Source: JBBRLA01 sp038231615 (lineage in GTDB: Bacteria > Myxococcota_A > Polyangia > Palsa-1104 > JAEUJZ01). From it: a DNA stretch of 7,281 bases. The DNA lies in assembly GCA_038231615.1 (NCBI GenBank), contig JBBRLA010000446.1:1-7281 (forward strand), given 5' to 3'. Below are positions 1 through 6,252 of the stretch, one piece after another (the first letter of the stretch is position 1; the number at the start of each line of letters is the position of its first letter). Below the pieces are notes generated by a model. It ran no database searches and was not told the origin of the DNA. It saw only the letters and a list, made by a program, of their open reading frames with translations. The position numbers and the translations under genes are program-made.

Positions 1-925
1 CCTGCACACCGAGCACCTGGTCCCCAGCCACACCCGACCGCTTTCCGGTGCCGCCGAGATCGCCCTGCGCCTGACCCATTACCGCGACGCCATCCAGTTC
101 GTCCATGACCAGACTGTGCGCCACATGAACCTGGGCCTTTCTCCCGACGAGATCGTCGCCCGGGTGCGGCTGCCGCGGCACCTGGCCGAAGACCCCTTCT
201 TGCAGGAGTTCTACGGTACGGTGGAATGGTCGGTGCGCGGGATCTTCGACGGCTACCTGGGCTGGTTCTCCGGCGAGGGGCGCGACCTCTTTCCCGATCC
301 GCCGATGAAGCGGGCCGCGCAGGTGGTCGAGTTGGCCGGCGGCCCGGAGCAGGCCCTGTCCCGGGCGGCGCAAGCGCTCTCGCGGGGGGAGGCGCAGTGG
401 GCACTGACTCTGGCGGACGACGTGCTCCTCTTGCATCCCAAGGAGGCGCGGGCCGGCGGGCTCAAGGCGCAGGCCCTCACCGCGCTCGCCGGCAGGCAGC
501 TCTCCGCCAACGCGCGCAACTATCTTCTGACCGAGGCTTACGAGGCCCGCGGGCAGATCCGGATCCGGCCGCTGGCACATAGCAAGGTGCCCGCCAGCAT
601 GGTGGCACAAACGCCCCTTTCCAGCCTCTTCGACGCCATGGCGGTGAACTTGGACCCCGAGCGCGCGGCGGAGGTGGAGCGCACCGTGCGCTTCCGCTTC
701 CCCGATGTGGGACAGGTCTTCACCGTGCAGGTCCGCCGGGGGGTGGCCGAGGTGCGCGAGGGCGAGGCCGGGCCGGCGGAGATCACCCTCTTTGCCCCTT
801 CCGCGGTATGGAAGGACATCCTCTTCGATCGGTGCAACATCGCCCGGGCGCTGGCGGCGCGGGAGATTCGGGTCGAGGGGTCGCTTCCCGGGCTGCTGCT
901 CTTCCTCAACTTGTTCCGCCCCTGA
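1..925 (+). CDS. Alkyl sulfatase, SdsA1/BDS1 type, C-terminal part (5' end outside window)
   Basis: This is the last 307 residues of a class III alkyl sulfatase, which hydrolyses the sulfate ester of alkyl sulfates such as SDS to sulfate and a fatty alcohol; family members are often exported. The open frame enters at position 2, so the ATG at 116 is internal. The first residues read EHLVPSHTRPLSG, the end of the metallo-beta-lactamase domain; the His of PSHT is the likely last zinc ligand. The dimerisation domain follows (about residues 20-180 of the fragment), with family signatures such as YRDAIQFVHDQTVR, QEFYGTVEWSVR, FDGYLGWF, QWALTLADDVL and ANARNYLLTEAYE. The last 110 residues form the SCP2-like domain (LDPERAAEVERTVRFRFPD, then VEGSLPGLLLFLNLF). 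The family is usually about 600-660 residues, so roughly half is missing upstream, including the main zinc-binding motifs. It converges on the propeller gene with an 11-base gap. Family identification is secure; the exact substrate is not. Confidence 0.93.
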   Translation, partial: LHTEHLVPSHTRPLSGAAEIALRLTHYRDAIQFVHDQTVRHMNLGLSPDEIVARVRLPRHLAEDPFLQEFYGTVEWSVRGIFDGYLGWFSGEGRDLFPDPPMKRAAQVVELAGGPEQALSRAAQALSRGEAQWALTLADDVLLLHPKEARAGGLKAQALTALAGRQLSANARNYLLTEAYEARGQIRIRPLAHSKVPASMVAQTPLSSLFDAMAVNLDPERAAEVERTVRFRFPDVGQVFTVQVRRGVAEVREGEAGPAEITLFAPSAVWKDILFDRCNIARALAAREIRVEGSLPGLLLFLNLFRP

Positions 926-934
926 GCCGGGGCG
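917..934. terminator. Small GC stem-loop at the convergent gene junction
   Basis: CGCCCC and GGGGCG pair as a perfect six-base stem around a six-base loop that contains the TGA stop of the alkyl sulfatase. The structure sits exactly where the two convergent genes meet, so it could slow polymerase from both sides. Neither strand has a T-run after the stem, so it is not a classical intrinsic terminator. The assignment rests on position and symmetry only. Confidence 0.25.
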
Positions 935-936
935 CA

Positions 937-2370
937 TCAACGCACTAGATCGAGCAAGAAGATGTCCCCTCGCCCGTGGCTCGACAGGGGCCCGCCGCCG
1001 AAGTCGATCACCCCGCCGAAGGCCCCGGTCACCGCCACCCCGCCCGCGCCCGTGGAAGCGATGCCCAGGGCATAGTCCCCGCTGGACCCGCCAAAGCGGC
1101 TCGACCAGCGATGGGCCCCATCCGCCGCGGCATGCCCTGACACAAAGACATCGGTACTGCCGGCACTGTCGAGCAATCCTCCGCCCAGATCCACCTGGGT
1201 GGTGAAGAATCCACAGAGCAGCAGTTCGTCGCCCTGCACGGCCAGGCCCGTCGCCGCGTCTGCATCGGGCCCGCCGAAGGAACGCGACCAGAGGGGGCTT
1301 CCGTCCTCGGCGGCATAGCGGGAAAGGAAAATGTCGCTGTCCCCGGCGCTCGTCAGCGGGTCGCCGCCGAAGTCGGCCACGTCGGCGAAGCTGCCGGCGA
1401 TGGTTACCGCAAAAGTGCCGTCCACGGCCAGCGCGTTGGCGATGTCGTCATGAGGCCCGCCGGCACCCCGGGTCCACAGCGCCCGTCCCTCCCGGGGCCG
1501 ATAGCGGGTGACAAAAACGTCTGCGCCCCCGGCGGCGGTCAGCGCCTGCCCGGAAAAGTCGCCGCTGCCGCTGAAGAACCCGGTCACTACCACGTCCTCC
1601 CCCAAAAGGCCGAGCGCGGTGGCGCTGTCCCGCCCCGCCCCGCCGAAGCGCTGCGCCCATCGGGGCTGGCCGTCAGCGAAGGCATAGCCCGCCACGAAGG
1701 CGTCGGTGCTGCCGGCGCTCTTGAGCGGTCCGGTACCCAGGTCCGCAGTGTCGGCGAAAAAGCCGGCGATGACCACCTCGCCCGCCGGGCTGACCGCCAC
1801 CGATAGAGCCCGCTGCAGGCTGGGTCCACCCATCCGCCGCGCCCAGCGGCAGGTCCCATCTTTGGCATAGCGGGCTAGGAAGATGTCCGTGGCGTTCAGG
1901 CCGACGCTGCCGCTGTGCAGCGTCCCGGTGCCGAAGTCCACGCTGCCGCCAAAGAACCCGGTCAGAAGGATGTCGCCGCCCGAGTCCACCGCGGCGGCCA
2001 GGGCCTCGGCGTAGTTCGGGCCGGCGTAGCGCGCCGTCCATTGGGCCTGTCCATCCCCAACGCGGTATTTTGCCAGAAACGCCCCCTCCTTGCCAGGTAC
2101 CGATAGAAGGCCGTCCCCGAGGTCGGTATTGCTACCGAGAAAGCCGGCCAGGACCAGTTCGCCCCCGGGGCCCACCGCCAGGGCCTGGCCATGCTCCTCG
2201 CCGATGCCGCCGAAGACACGGGCCCAGTGGGTGCCGGGAGCCGGCTCGCCTGTGCCGGGACCGTCCCCGCACCCGCCCCCCGCCAAGGAGAAAAGGGCGC
2301 AATACAGGGCGATCCCCCGACTCCACCGCAGCCTGGTCAGCAGGGCCAGCGGGGGGCTGTCAACGATCAA
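937..2370 (-). CDS. Secreted or lipid-anchored seven-bladed beta-propeller protein (SBBP-type repeats)
   Basis: The protein consists of a signal peptide and seven tandem repeats of 61-65 residues. Each starts at a conserved Trp (residues 49, 111, 176, 238, 299, 361, 422) and follows WxRxFGG...A.AV...G.....GFF...DFG.G.L.SAG..D.F...Y. Seven such repeats predict one closed seven-bladed propeller. No catalytic motif is visible; a binding or surface role is inferred. The start is uncertain because the frame has no ATG. I chose TTG at 2370 (477 residues), which gives RLRWSRG, a hydrophobic stretch ALYCALFSLAG and then GGGCGDG. This resembles a lipoprotein signal with Cys34, although the lipobox (Gly at -3 to -1) is weak. 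An alternative TTG at 2424 overlaps the stop of the upstream gene (TTGA), which would suggest translational coupling, but it gives an overlong leader. The gene follows the isochorismatase-kinase gene by 50 bases and is probably co-transcribed with it. Confidence 0.82.
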   Translation of the reverse strand: MIVDSPPLALLTRLRWSRGIALYCALFSLAGGGCGDGPGTGEPAPGTHWARVFGGIGEEHGQALAVGPGGELVLAGFLGSNTDLGDGLLSVPGKEGAFLAKYRVGDGQAQWTARYAGPNYAEALAAAVDSGGDILLTGFFGGSVDFGTGTLHSGSVGLNATDIFLARYAKDGTCRWARRMGGPSLQRALSVAVSPAGEVVIAGFFADTADLGTGPLKSAGSTDAFVAGYAFADGQPRWAQRFGGAGRDSATALGLLGEDVVVTGFFSGSGDFSGQALTAAGGADVFVTRYRPREGRALWTRGAGGPHDDIANALAVDGTFAVTIAGSFADVADFGGDPLTSAGDSDIFLSRYAAEDGSPLWSRSFGGPDADAATGLAVQGDELLLCGFFTTQVDLGGGLLDSAGSTDVFVSGHAAADGAHRWSSRFGGSSGDYALGIASTGAGGVAVTGAFGGVIDFGGGPLSSHGRGDIFLLDLVR

Positions 2371-2420
2371 GGCAAAAGACGCTTTCGCCGATCTGAAGGG
2401 TGGTGGGCGGGGCGGTGTAC

Positions 2421-4343
2421 TCAAGCGCAGGCCGTGCGGATGAGGCCCGACAGGTGCGCGCAGGAAAGCAGGGCGAGGCGCCGTTGCAGCGGCGTCGGCC
2501 CTTCGTACCCCAGGGTCGCCGCACCATAGCGCAGGAGCGCCAGGCGGTAGTCGTCCATCGCAGTGGCGCCGCGGCCGTCGATCTCCGCCGCGATCCGCCG
2601 TACCGTGCCAACCAGGCTGGCGTAGCGGTGTTCGGCATCGGTCTGTGCCAGGGCCGGAAGCCCCGAGGCGTCCAGCGTGTGGCCCGCGACCCGGCTGGCG
2701 TTGAGCGCCGCGGCGCGCAAGTAGGCGTCCTCGTCGGCCACCGGCAGGAGAATAAAACTCAGGTCGTTCTCCAGCTTGGCGAAGTCGATCAGATTGGGCA
2801 GCCGCGAAAGGTGCGCGAAGTCGATGACCCAGATCCGGGGCCGCCGGTTCTCCGACCCCGCCGGGCGCCGGGCAAAAAGAATATTGGCGAAGTTCAAATC
2901 GCCATGGACCACCGATGGGTAGATCTCCCGCCGCAGCGGGCGCTCCCGCATCCAGGCGCCCTCGAACTCGGCCGGGTCCATCCAATCGTGGGAATTTTGG
3001 GAAAACCCGTGCTGCAGGAACTCGTGCCGCCCGGCGTACCCGGCGTTCCTGGCTATGGCGTCCGCCCGGTCCGCCATCCACGCCCCCCACAGGGGCTGGC
3101 CGTCCCGGTCCACGAAGCCGTAGATCTCCAGCAAATCGCCGCTGTCCTTTTCGGCGGTGCGATAGAAGCGCCCCAGCACGCTGTCCAGAAGCTCGGCAAG
3201 GACCGCCTGAAGGACCCCTGTCATATCGGAGTCCGGCGAGGCGTACGCGGCCTTGTAGGTCTGCGGCGAAAGGCCGAAGCTCTTGGCCAGGTCGACCTCC
3301 ATCGCGGCCAGCCACCGGCCCTCGCGGTAGCCGATCATGTGGGGCACGAAGTTGCCTAACACCCGGCGCACGCGTTCGTTGCCGAAGCGTTCCCGGGCGA
3401 TCTCGTCGCGCGGCCCGATCTTAAGGACGTGCGCATCGGTCCCGTCGCGCCGGGCGACGAAGACCTGCGACCCGGAGTAGCCCCCGTGCAGCAGGGAAAG
3501 CTCGACGTCTTCCCCCGCATGACGCCCGATGAGGGCGTCGCGCTCGGCCCCTTGCTCCGCCCCCCAGCCTGCCGGCGCCGGAGGAGGCGCCCCGTCGATG
3601 CACGGCACTCCGCTTGGCTGCGCGCCATAGAAGCGCACCCGCGCCGCCGGGCCCCTGGGCAGCACCGGCTTCGCCCGCTCGCCCAGAAGCCAGGTCAGGA
3701 AGCTGTTCGGCGAGTGAAGGACCTGGATGCCCAGCACCGCGGTCAGTTGCTCCAACGCGCGAAAGTGCGCGTCCATCGACCGGGATGCGGTCAGCGCCGA
3801 GCAGGTGGCCAGGCGTCCGACCCGCAGCCGCGTCGCCAGCTCGTAGAACAGGAAGGCGACCTTTACGTCGGTCCAGACCCCGATCACCCCGACCGATAGT
3901 TCCTCCGGCAAAGCGCCCCTGGAAAGCCGCGAGAGCACCGCCGGCAGGTTCGAATCCCCAAAGTCGTTGAGGTCCCCGCCCCGGACGATCTCGGTGTGGA
4001 GCCGGTGGCTGGCCATCTGGTCCACCGGCTGGATCAGGCCGGCGCCGGGGGAACCCTGGATGCAGTGGGGGCGGAAAATCGAGAAGTGGGCCGCGTGGCG
4101 CACCGGATCGTGGGCGTCCACCAGATGCAGGATGCCGAGATCCTCGGGGGATGCGTCGTGGGCCGCTTCCAGAAAGGGGACCAGCGCCCCGGTGGGCCCG
4201 GCCAGACGCTCCGCCTCGCTGTGGCCGACGTGCACCAGATTGGGCAGGGGTGCGGTCGCCTCCAGGGGCCGGATGAAGTCGTTCTGGATGCACTGGGTGA
4301 TAAGGAAGGTCTTCAGCATGGCCGGCAGCGGGGAGGATACCAT
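2421..4343 (-). CDS. Fusion of isochorismatase-fold (probable pseudoenzyme) domain and APH-like kinase domain
   Basis: A 640-residue two-domain protein with no signal peptide, so probably cytoplasmic. Residues about 9-220 have the isochorismatase/nicotinamidase fold: FLITQCIQNDF (14-23), LVDAHDP (74-80), PHCIQGSPGA (92-101) and GVWTDVKVA (155-163). The triad appears lost: Cys18 at the catalytic Asp position, Arg121 near the Lys position and Lys161 at the nucleophilic Cys position. Asp76, His78, His86 and His93 match nicotinamidase metal ligands. After a Pro/Ala-rich linker (about 225-275), residues 280-540 form an aminoglycoside-phosphotransferase-like kinase: glycine loop GGYSGSQVF (287-295), ATP lysine in VLKIG (Lys308), catalytic loop HGDLNFANIL (480-489, Asp482, Asn487), metal site VIDFA (Asp508) and LIDFAKLENDL (518-528). 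The C-lobe resembles TCAD9 of predicted conflict systems. Substrate unknown. The ATG at 4319 would begin nearer the family's usual start; neither ATG has a clear ribosome binding site. Confidence 0.85.
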   Translation of the reverse strand: MVSSPLPAMLKTFLITQCIQNDFIRPLEATAPLPNLVHVGHSEAERLAGPTGALVPFLEAAHDASPEDLGILHLVDAHDPVRHAAHFSIFRPHCIQGSPGAGLIQPVDQMASHRLHTEIVRGGDLNDFGDSNLPAVLSRLSRGALPEELSVGVIGVWTDVKVAFLFYELATRLRVGRLATCSALTASRSMDAHFRALEQLTAVLGIQVLHSPNSFLTWLLGERAKPVLPRGPAARVRFYGAQPSGVPCIDGAPPPAPAGWGAEQGAERDALIGRHAGEDVELSLLHGGYSGSQVFVARRDGTDAHVLKIGPRDEIARERFGNERVRRVLGNFVPHMIGYREGRWLAAMEVDLAKSFGLSPQTYKAAYASPDSDMTGVLQAVLAELLDSVLGRFYRTAEKDSGDLLEIYGFVDRDGQPLWGAWMADRADAIARNAGYAGRHEFLQHGFSQNSHDWMDPAEFEGAWMRERPLRREIYPSVVHGDLNFANILFARRPAGSENRRPRIWVIDFAHLSRLPNLIDFAKLENDLSFILLPVADEDAYLRAAALNASRVAGHTLDASGLPALAQTDAEHRYASLVGTVRRIAAEIDGRGATAMDDYRLALLRYGAATLGYEGPTPLQRRLALLSCAHLSGLIRTACA

Positions 4344-4560
4344 GGTGGGGTCGGGAACCAGATCAACCGGGAGAGGGCCCCGCAGGTTTGTCTATCCATT
4401 CCGGGATGGCCCAGCCGCCTTCAAACGGTGGCGCGACAACCAGCCCAAGAACCAGATCGCCCGAGCTTTCAGCCCTACCGCAGGAGGCACGAGCAAGTTT
4501 GGCCGGTCATGCGCAAATGACCGTTCGGCCTCAACGCTGAAGCATGACAGGGGAAGGACC
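4344..4560. promoter_or_regulatory. 217-base intergenic leader upstream of the isochorismatase-kinase gene
   Basis: This is the longest non-coding stretch in the window and should hold the promoter of the isochorismatase-kinase gene, plus any terminator of the lipoprotein gene before it. It contains a long inverted repeat (4501-4530), a 10-base direct repeat (4355-4364 and 4449-4458) and a near-palindrome CCATTCCGGGATGG (4396-4409, six of seven pairs match). I could not find a convincing -35/-10 pair on the minus strand. Confidence 0.4.
4501..4530. repeat. Imperfect inverted repeat (possible terminator or operator)
   Basis: GGCC + GGTCAT pairs with ATGACC + GGCC across a six-base loop, interrupted by a four-base bulge on one side. 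It lies 30 bases after the stop of the small lipoprotein gene, so in minus-strand RNA it could form a stem that ends or stabilises that transcript. There is no T-run after it on either strand, so it could equally be a protein-binding site for the downstream gene. Confidence 0.4.
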
Positions 4561-4944
4561 TCAGTGGGCGGGGAAGGCGACGCCGTAGGGTTGGCCGCGC
4601 TGGAAACGGGCGTCGGTCGCCGCCTGGTCTGCCTGGGCCTCGGCCACTTGAACCATGGCCTCTTCATAGCGCCGCTGACGAACCTCCTCCGGGGTGCTGA
4701 GCACGGCGCCCGGGGGGGCCATCAGCGTGTAGACCAGCCGGGGCCTGAAGGTGCTCACGTAGTGCGGGTCCGGACGGGGGGCCATGGCCTCCGCGTTCGG
4801 AGGTGGCGCCCAGGATAGCGGTTCCTCCGGTGGCGCCGCGGCACCCTGCGCACAGGGCACGTAGGGGTTCTGGGGACGGATGTCGTCCATGTAACACGCC
4901 CCCAGGGAGGTGGCCGCGCACAGAAGCAGATAGCGCGCCTTCAT
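4561..4944 (-). CDS. Small proline- and alanine-rich lipoprotein, unknown function
   Basis: I do not recognise the family of this 127-residue protein. The first 17 residues, MKARYLLLCAATSLGAC, are a clear lipoprotein signal: basic n-region, hydrophobic core and a canonical lipobox LGAC with Cys17 as the lipidated residue. There is one further Cys (Cys31, in YVPCAQG). The middle (residues 35-60) is rich in Pro and Ala and is probably unstructured. The stretch from about 83 to 115 (TPEEVRQRRYEEAMVQVAEA and onward) is rich in Ala, Gln, Glu and Arg and should be helical, possibly a short coiled coil. The ATG at 4944 is supported by AGGAG nine bases upstream. The gene lies 89 bases after the acyl-CoA dehydrogenase on the same strand and may have its own promoter. 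Cell-envelope location is a firm inference from the signal; the role is unknown. Confidence 0.82.
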   Translation of the reverse strand: MKARYLLLCAATSLGACYMDDIRPQNPYVPCAQGAAAPPEEPLSWAPPPNAEAMAPRPDPHYVSTFRPRLVYTLMAPPGAVLSTPEEVRQRRYEEAMVQVAEAQADQAATDARFQRGQPYGVAFPAH

Positions 4945-4953
4945 GATGCTTGA

Positions 4954-4958
4954 CTCCT
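4954..4958 (-). promoter_or_regulatory. Ribosome binding site AGGAG of the small lipoprotein gene
   Basis: On the minus strand AGGAG lies nine bases before the ATG at 4944. It is the clearest Shine-Dalgarno motif among the starts I inspected in the window, and it fixes the start of this gene. Confidence 0.75.
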
Positions 4959-4964
4959 GCCTTC

Positions 4965-4994
4965 ATCATAGCGCCGCCACCGCCGTCGCGTCTA
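4965..4994 (-). promoter_or_regulatory. Possible sigma-70-like promoter of the small lipoprotein gene
   Basis: Read on the minus strand, TAGACG (4994-4989, four of six matches to TTGACA) is followed after 18 bases by TATGAT (4970-4965, five of six matches to TATAAT). Transcription would begin just before the AGGAG, giving a very short leader of about 15-20 bases. In such GC-rich sequence a TATGAT hexamer is uncommon, which is the main support; the -35 match is modest. Confidence 0.35.
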
Positions 4995-5033
4995 GCGTCT
5001 CGTGCGCGGTCATTGCGCGGGCTTTTTCCCGGG

Positions 5034-6185
5034 CTACCCCCAGCCCATCCGCTTGGACAGAATCTCCTTCATGATCTCACTGGTTCCGCCCCCGATGGTG
5101 ATCAGGCGGACATCGCGGTAATAGCGAGAGATGGGGAATTCTTCTGCATAGCCGAAGCCGCCGTGGGCCTGCAGGCAGCGATCGGCCACCTTGCAGGCCA
5201 GCTCACCGGCGAAGAGCTTGGCCATGGTGATCTCCTTGACCGCCTCCTGCTTGCGGTTGAACAGATCGACCGCCCGGTACGTAAGCCAGCGCGCGGCCTC
5301 GATTTCTGTCGCCAGCTCGGCAAAGGTGTGGCGCCACACCTGAAACTTGAGGATCGGCCGGCCGAAGGCAGTGCGCTCCTGGGTGTACTTGATCGTCGCG
5401 TCCAGGCATTGCTGCGCCCCGGCCACGGCGCCCACCGCGGCGACCAGGCGTTCGCCCTGGAAGTTCATCATGATGTAGTAAAACCCGTGGTTCTCCTGGC
5501 CCAGGAGGTAGCGCTGCGGCACCCGGCAGTCCTCGAAGGACAGCTCGGCGGTGTCCGAGGCGTGGTTGCCCATCTTGGCGATCTTGCGGGTAACCTTGAA
5601 GCCCTTTACATCGGTGGGGAAGGTCAGAAGCGAGATGCCACCGAAGCCGCTCCCCTCGGCGCCGGTGCGCACCGCCAGGGTGATGAAGTCGGCCCGGGTG
5701 CCGTTGGTGATCCAGCACTTGGAGCCGTTGATAATATAGTCCCCCTCGACCTTCCGGGCCGTGGTGCGGATCGAGGCCACGTCGCTGCCACAACCCGGCT
5801 CGCTGACCCCCAGGGCGGCGATCTTCTCGCCGCGCAGGGCCGGGGCCAGAAATTCGTCCTTCTGCTCCCGGGTGCCCAGCTCGCCGATGATCGGGGTGGC
5901 CATGTCGGACTGTACCAAAAGGCCCATGGCCAGGCCGGCGCAGCGCGAGCGCACCAGGGCCTCGGCCCAGGCGGCGGCGTACCACCAGTCCCCCCCGTGG
6001 CCCCCCACGTCCTCGGGGTAGTGGGCGGAAAGGAAGCCCAGCTCGCCGCAGCGGCGGAAGACCTGGCTGGGGAAAAGTTCATCCTTCTCCCACTTTTCCA
6101 CGTGGGGGATGATCTCCTTGTCCAGGAAGTCATGCACCGTCTTGCGGAAGATCTCATGCTCTTCGCGGAAAAAGCTCATCAGCAT
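5034..6185 (-). CDS. Acyl-CoA dehydrogenase, long-chain/isovaleryl type
   Basis: This FAD flavoprotein oxidises an acyl-CoA to the trans-2-enoyl-CoA and passes electrons to electron-transfer flavoprotein in the cytoplasm. Length (383 residues from ATG 6185) is typical. Visible signatures are the N-terminal helical domain (EEHEIFRKTVHDFL), ALGVSEPGCGSDV and ITNGTRADF of the FAD/substrate beta domain, RTAFGRPI, and the C-terminal QAHGGFGYAEEFPISRYYRD and IGGGTSEIMKEIL. The position holding the catalytic Glu in medium-chain enzymes (EGT) is Gly here (GGT). A Glu sits in NFQGERLVAA (about residue 245), where long-chain and isovaleryl-CoA dehydrogenases keep their catalytic base. A long-chain or branched-chain acyl substrate is therefore likely but not proven. 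Start choice is ambiguous: ATG 6185, ATG 6179 or TTG 6197, none with a strong ribosome binding site. It is divergent from the cysteine-rich lipoprotein gene. Confidence 0.93.
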   Translation of the reverse strand: MLMSFFREEHEIFRKTVHDFLDKEIIPHVEKWEKDELFPSQVFRRCGELGFLSAHYPEDVGGHGGDWWYAAAWAEALVRSRCAGLAMGLLVQSDMATPIIGELGTREQKDEFLAPALRGEKIAALGVSEPGCGSDVASIRTTARKVEGDYIINGSKCWITNGTRADFITLAVRTGAEGSGFGGISLLTFPTDVKGFKVTRKIAKMGNHASDTAELSFEDCRVPQRYLLGQENHGFYYIMMNFQGERLVAAVGAVAGAQQCLDATIKYTQERTAFGRPILKFQVWRHTFAELATEIEAARWLTYRAVDLFNRKQEAVKEITMAKLFAGELACKVADRCLQAHGGFGYAEEFPISRYYRDVRLITIGGGTSEIMKEILSKRMGWG

Positions 6186-6208
6186 GGGGCGGATCAAAAC
6201 AGGTTTGT

Positions 6209-6233
6209 CGGTCCAAGGTCAACAGCGGGACCG
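6209..6233. promoter_or_regulatory. Inverted repeat in the divergent promoter region
   Basis: CGGTCC and GGACCG form a perfect six-base inverted repeat separated by 13 bases, located between the divergent dehydrogenase and cysteine-rich lipoprotein genes. The spacing fits a dimeric repressor operator, for example a TetR- or GntR-type regulator of fatty-acid genes, but no regulator gene is in view. A six-base repeat can also arise by chance in GC-rich sequence. Confidence 0.3.
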
Positions 6234-6252
6234 GATCTGCTACCCTCCCTCC

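Noticed and set aside
116..925. Alkyl sulfatase starting at the ATG at 116
   Set aside because: The frame is open to the window edge and the upstream residues (EHLVPSHTRPLSG...YRDAIQFVHDQTVR) are conserved family sequence, so the ATG is internal.
2371..3315. N-terminal extension of the propeller frame up to an ATG at 3315
   Set aside because: This part overlaps the kinase domain on the same strand in another frame, reads as Arg/Gly/Pro-rich noise and would place the signal peptide in the middle of the protein.
2421..4343. Calling the protein a working nicotinamidase or isochorismatase
   Set aside because: All three catalytic triad positions appear substituted, so the fold is supported but hydrolase activity is not.
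4380..4450. Sigma-70 promoter for the kinase fusion (TTGAAG on the minus strand)
   Set aside because: No acceptable -10 hexamer occurs at 16-18 bases from it.
2400..4818. Several plus-strand frames of 110-320 residues (for example 2400-3359, 3429-3899, 3967-4818)
   Set aside because: All are antisense to the isochorismatase-kinase gene and the small lipoprotein gene, and show no recognisable domain.
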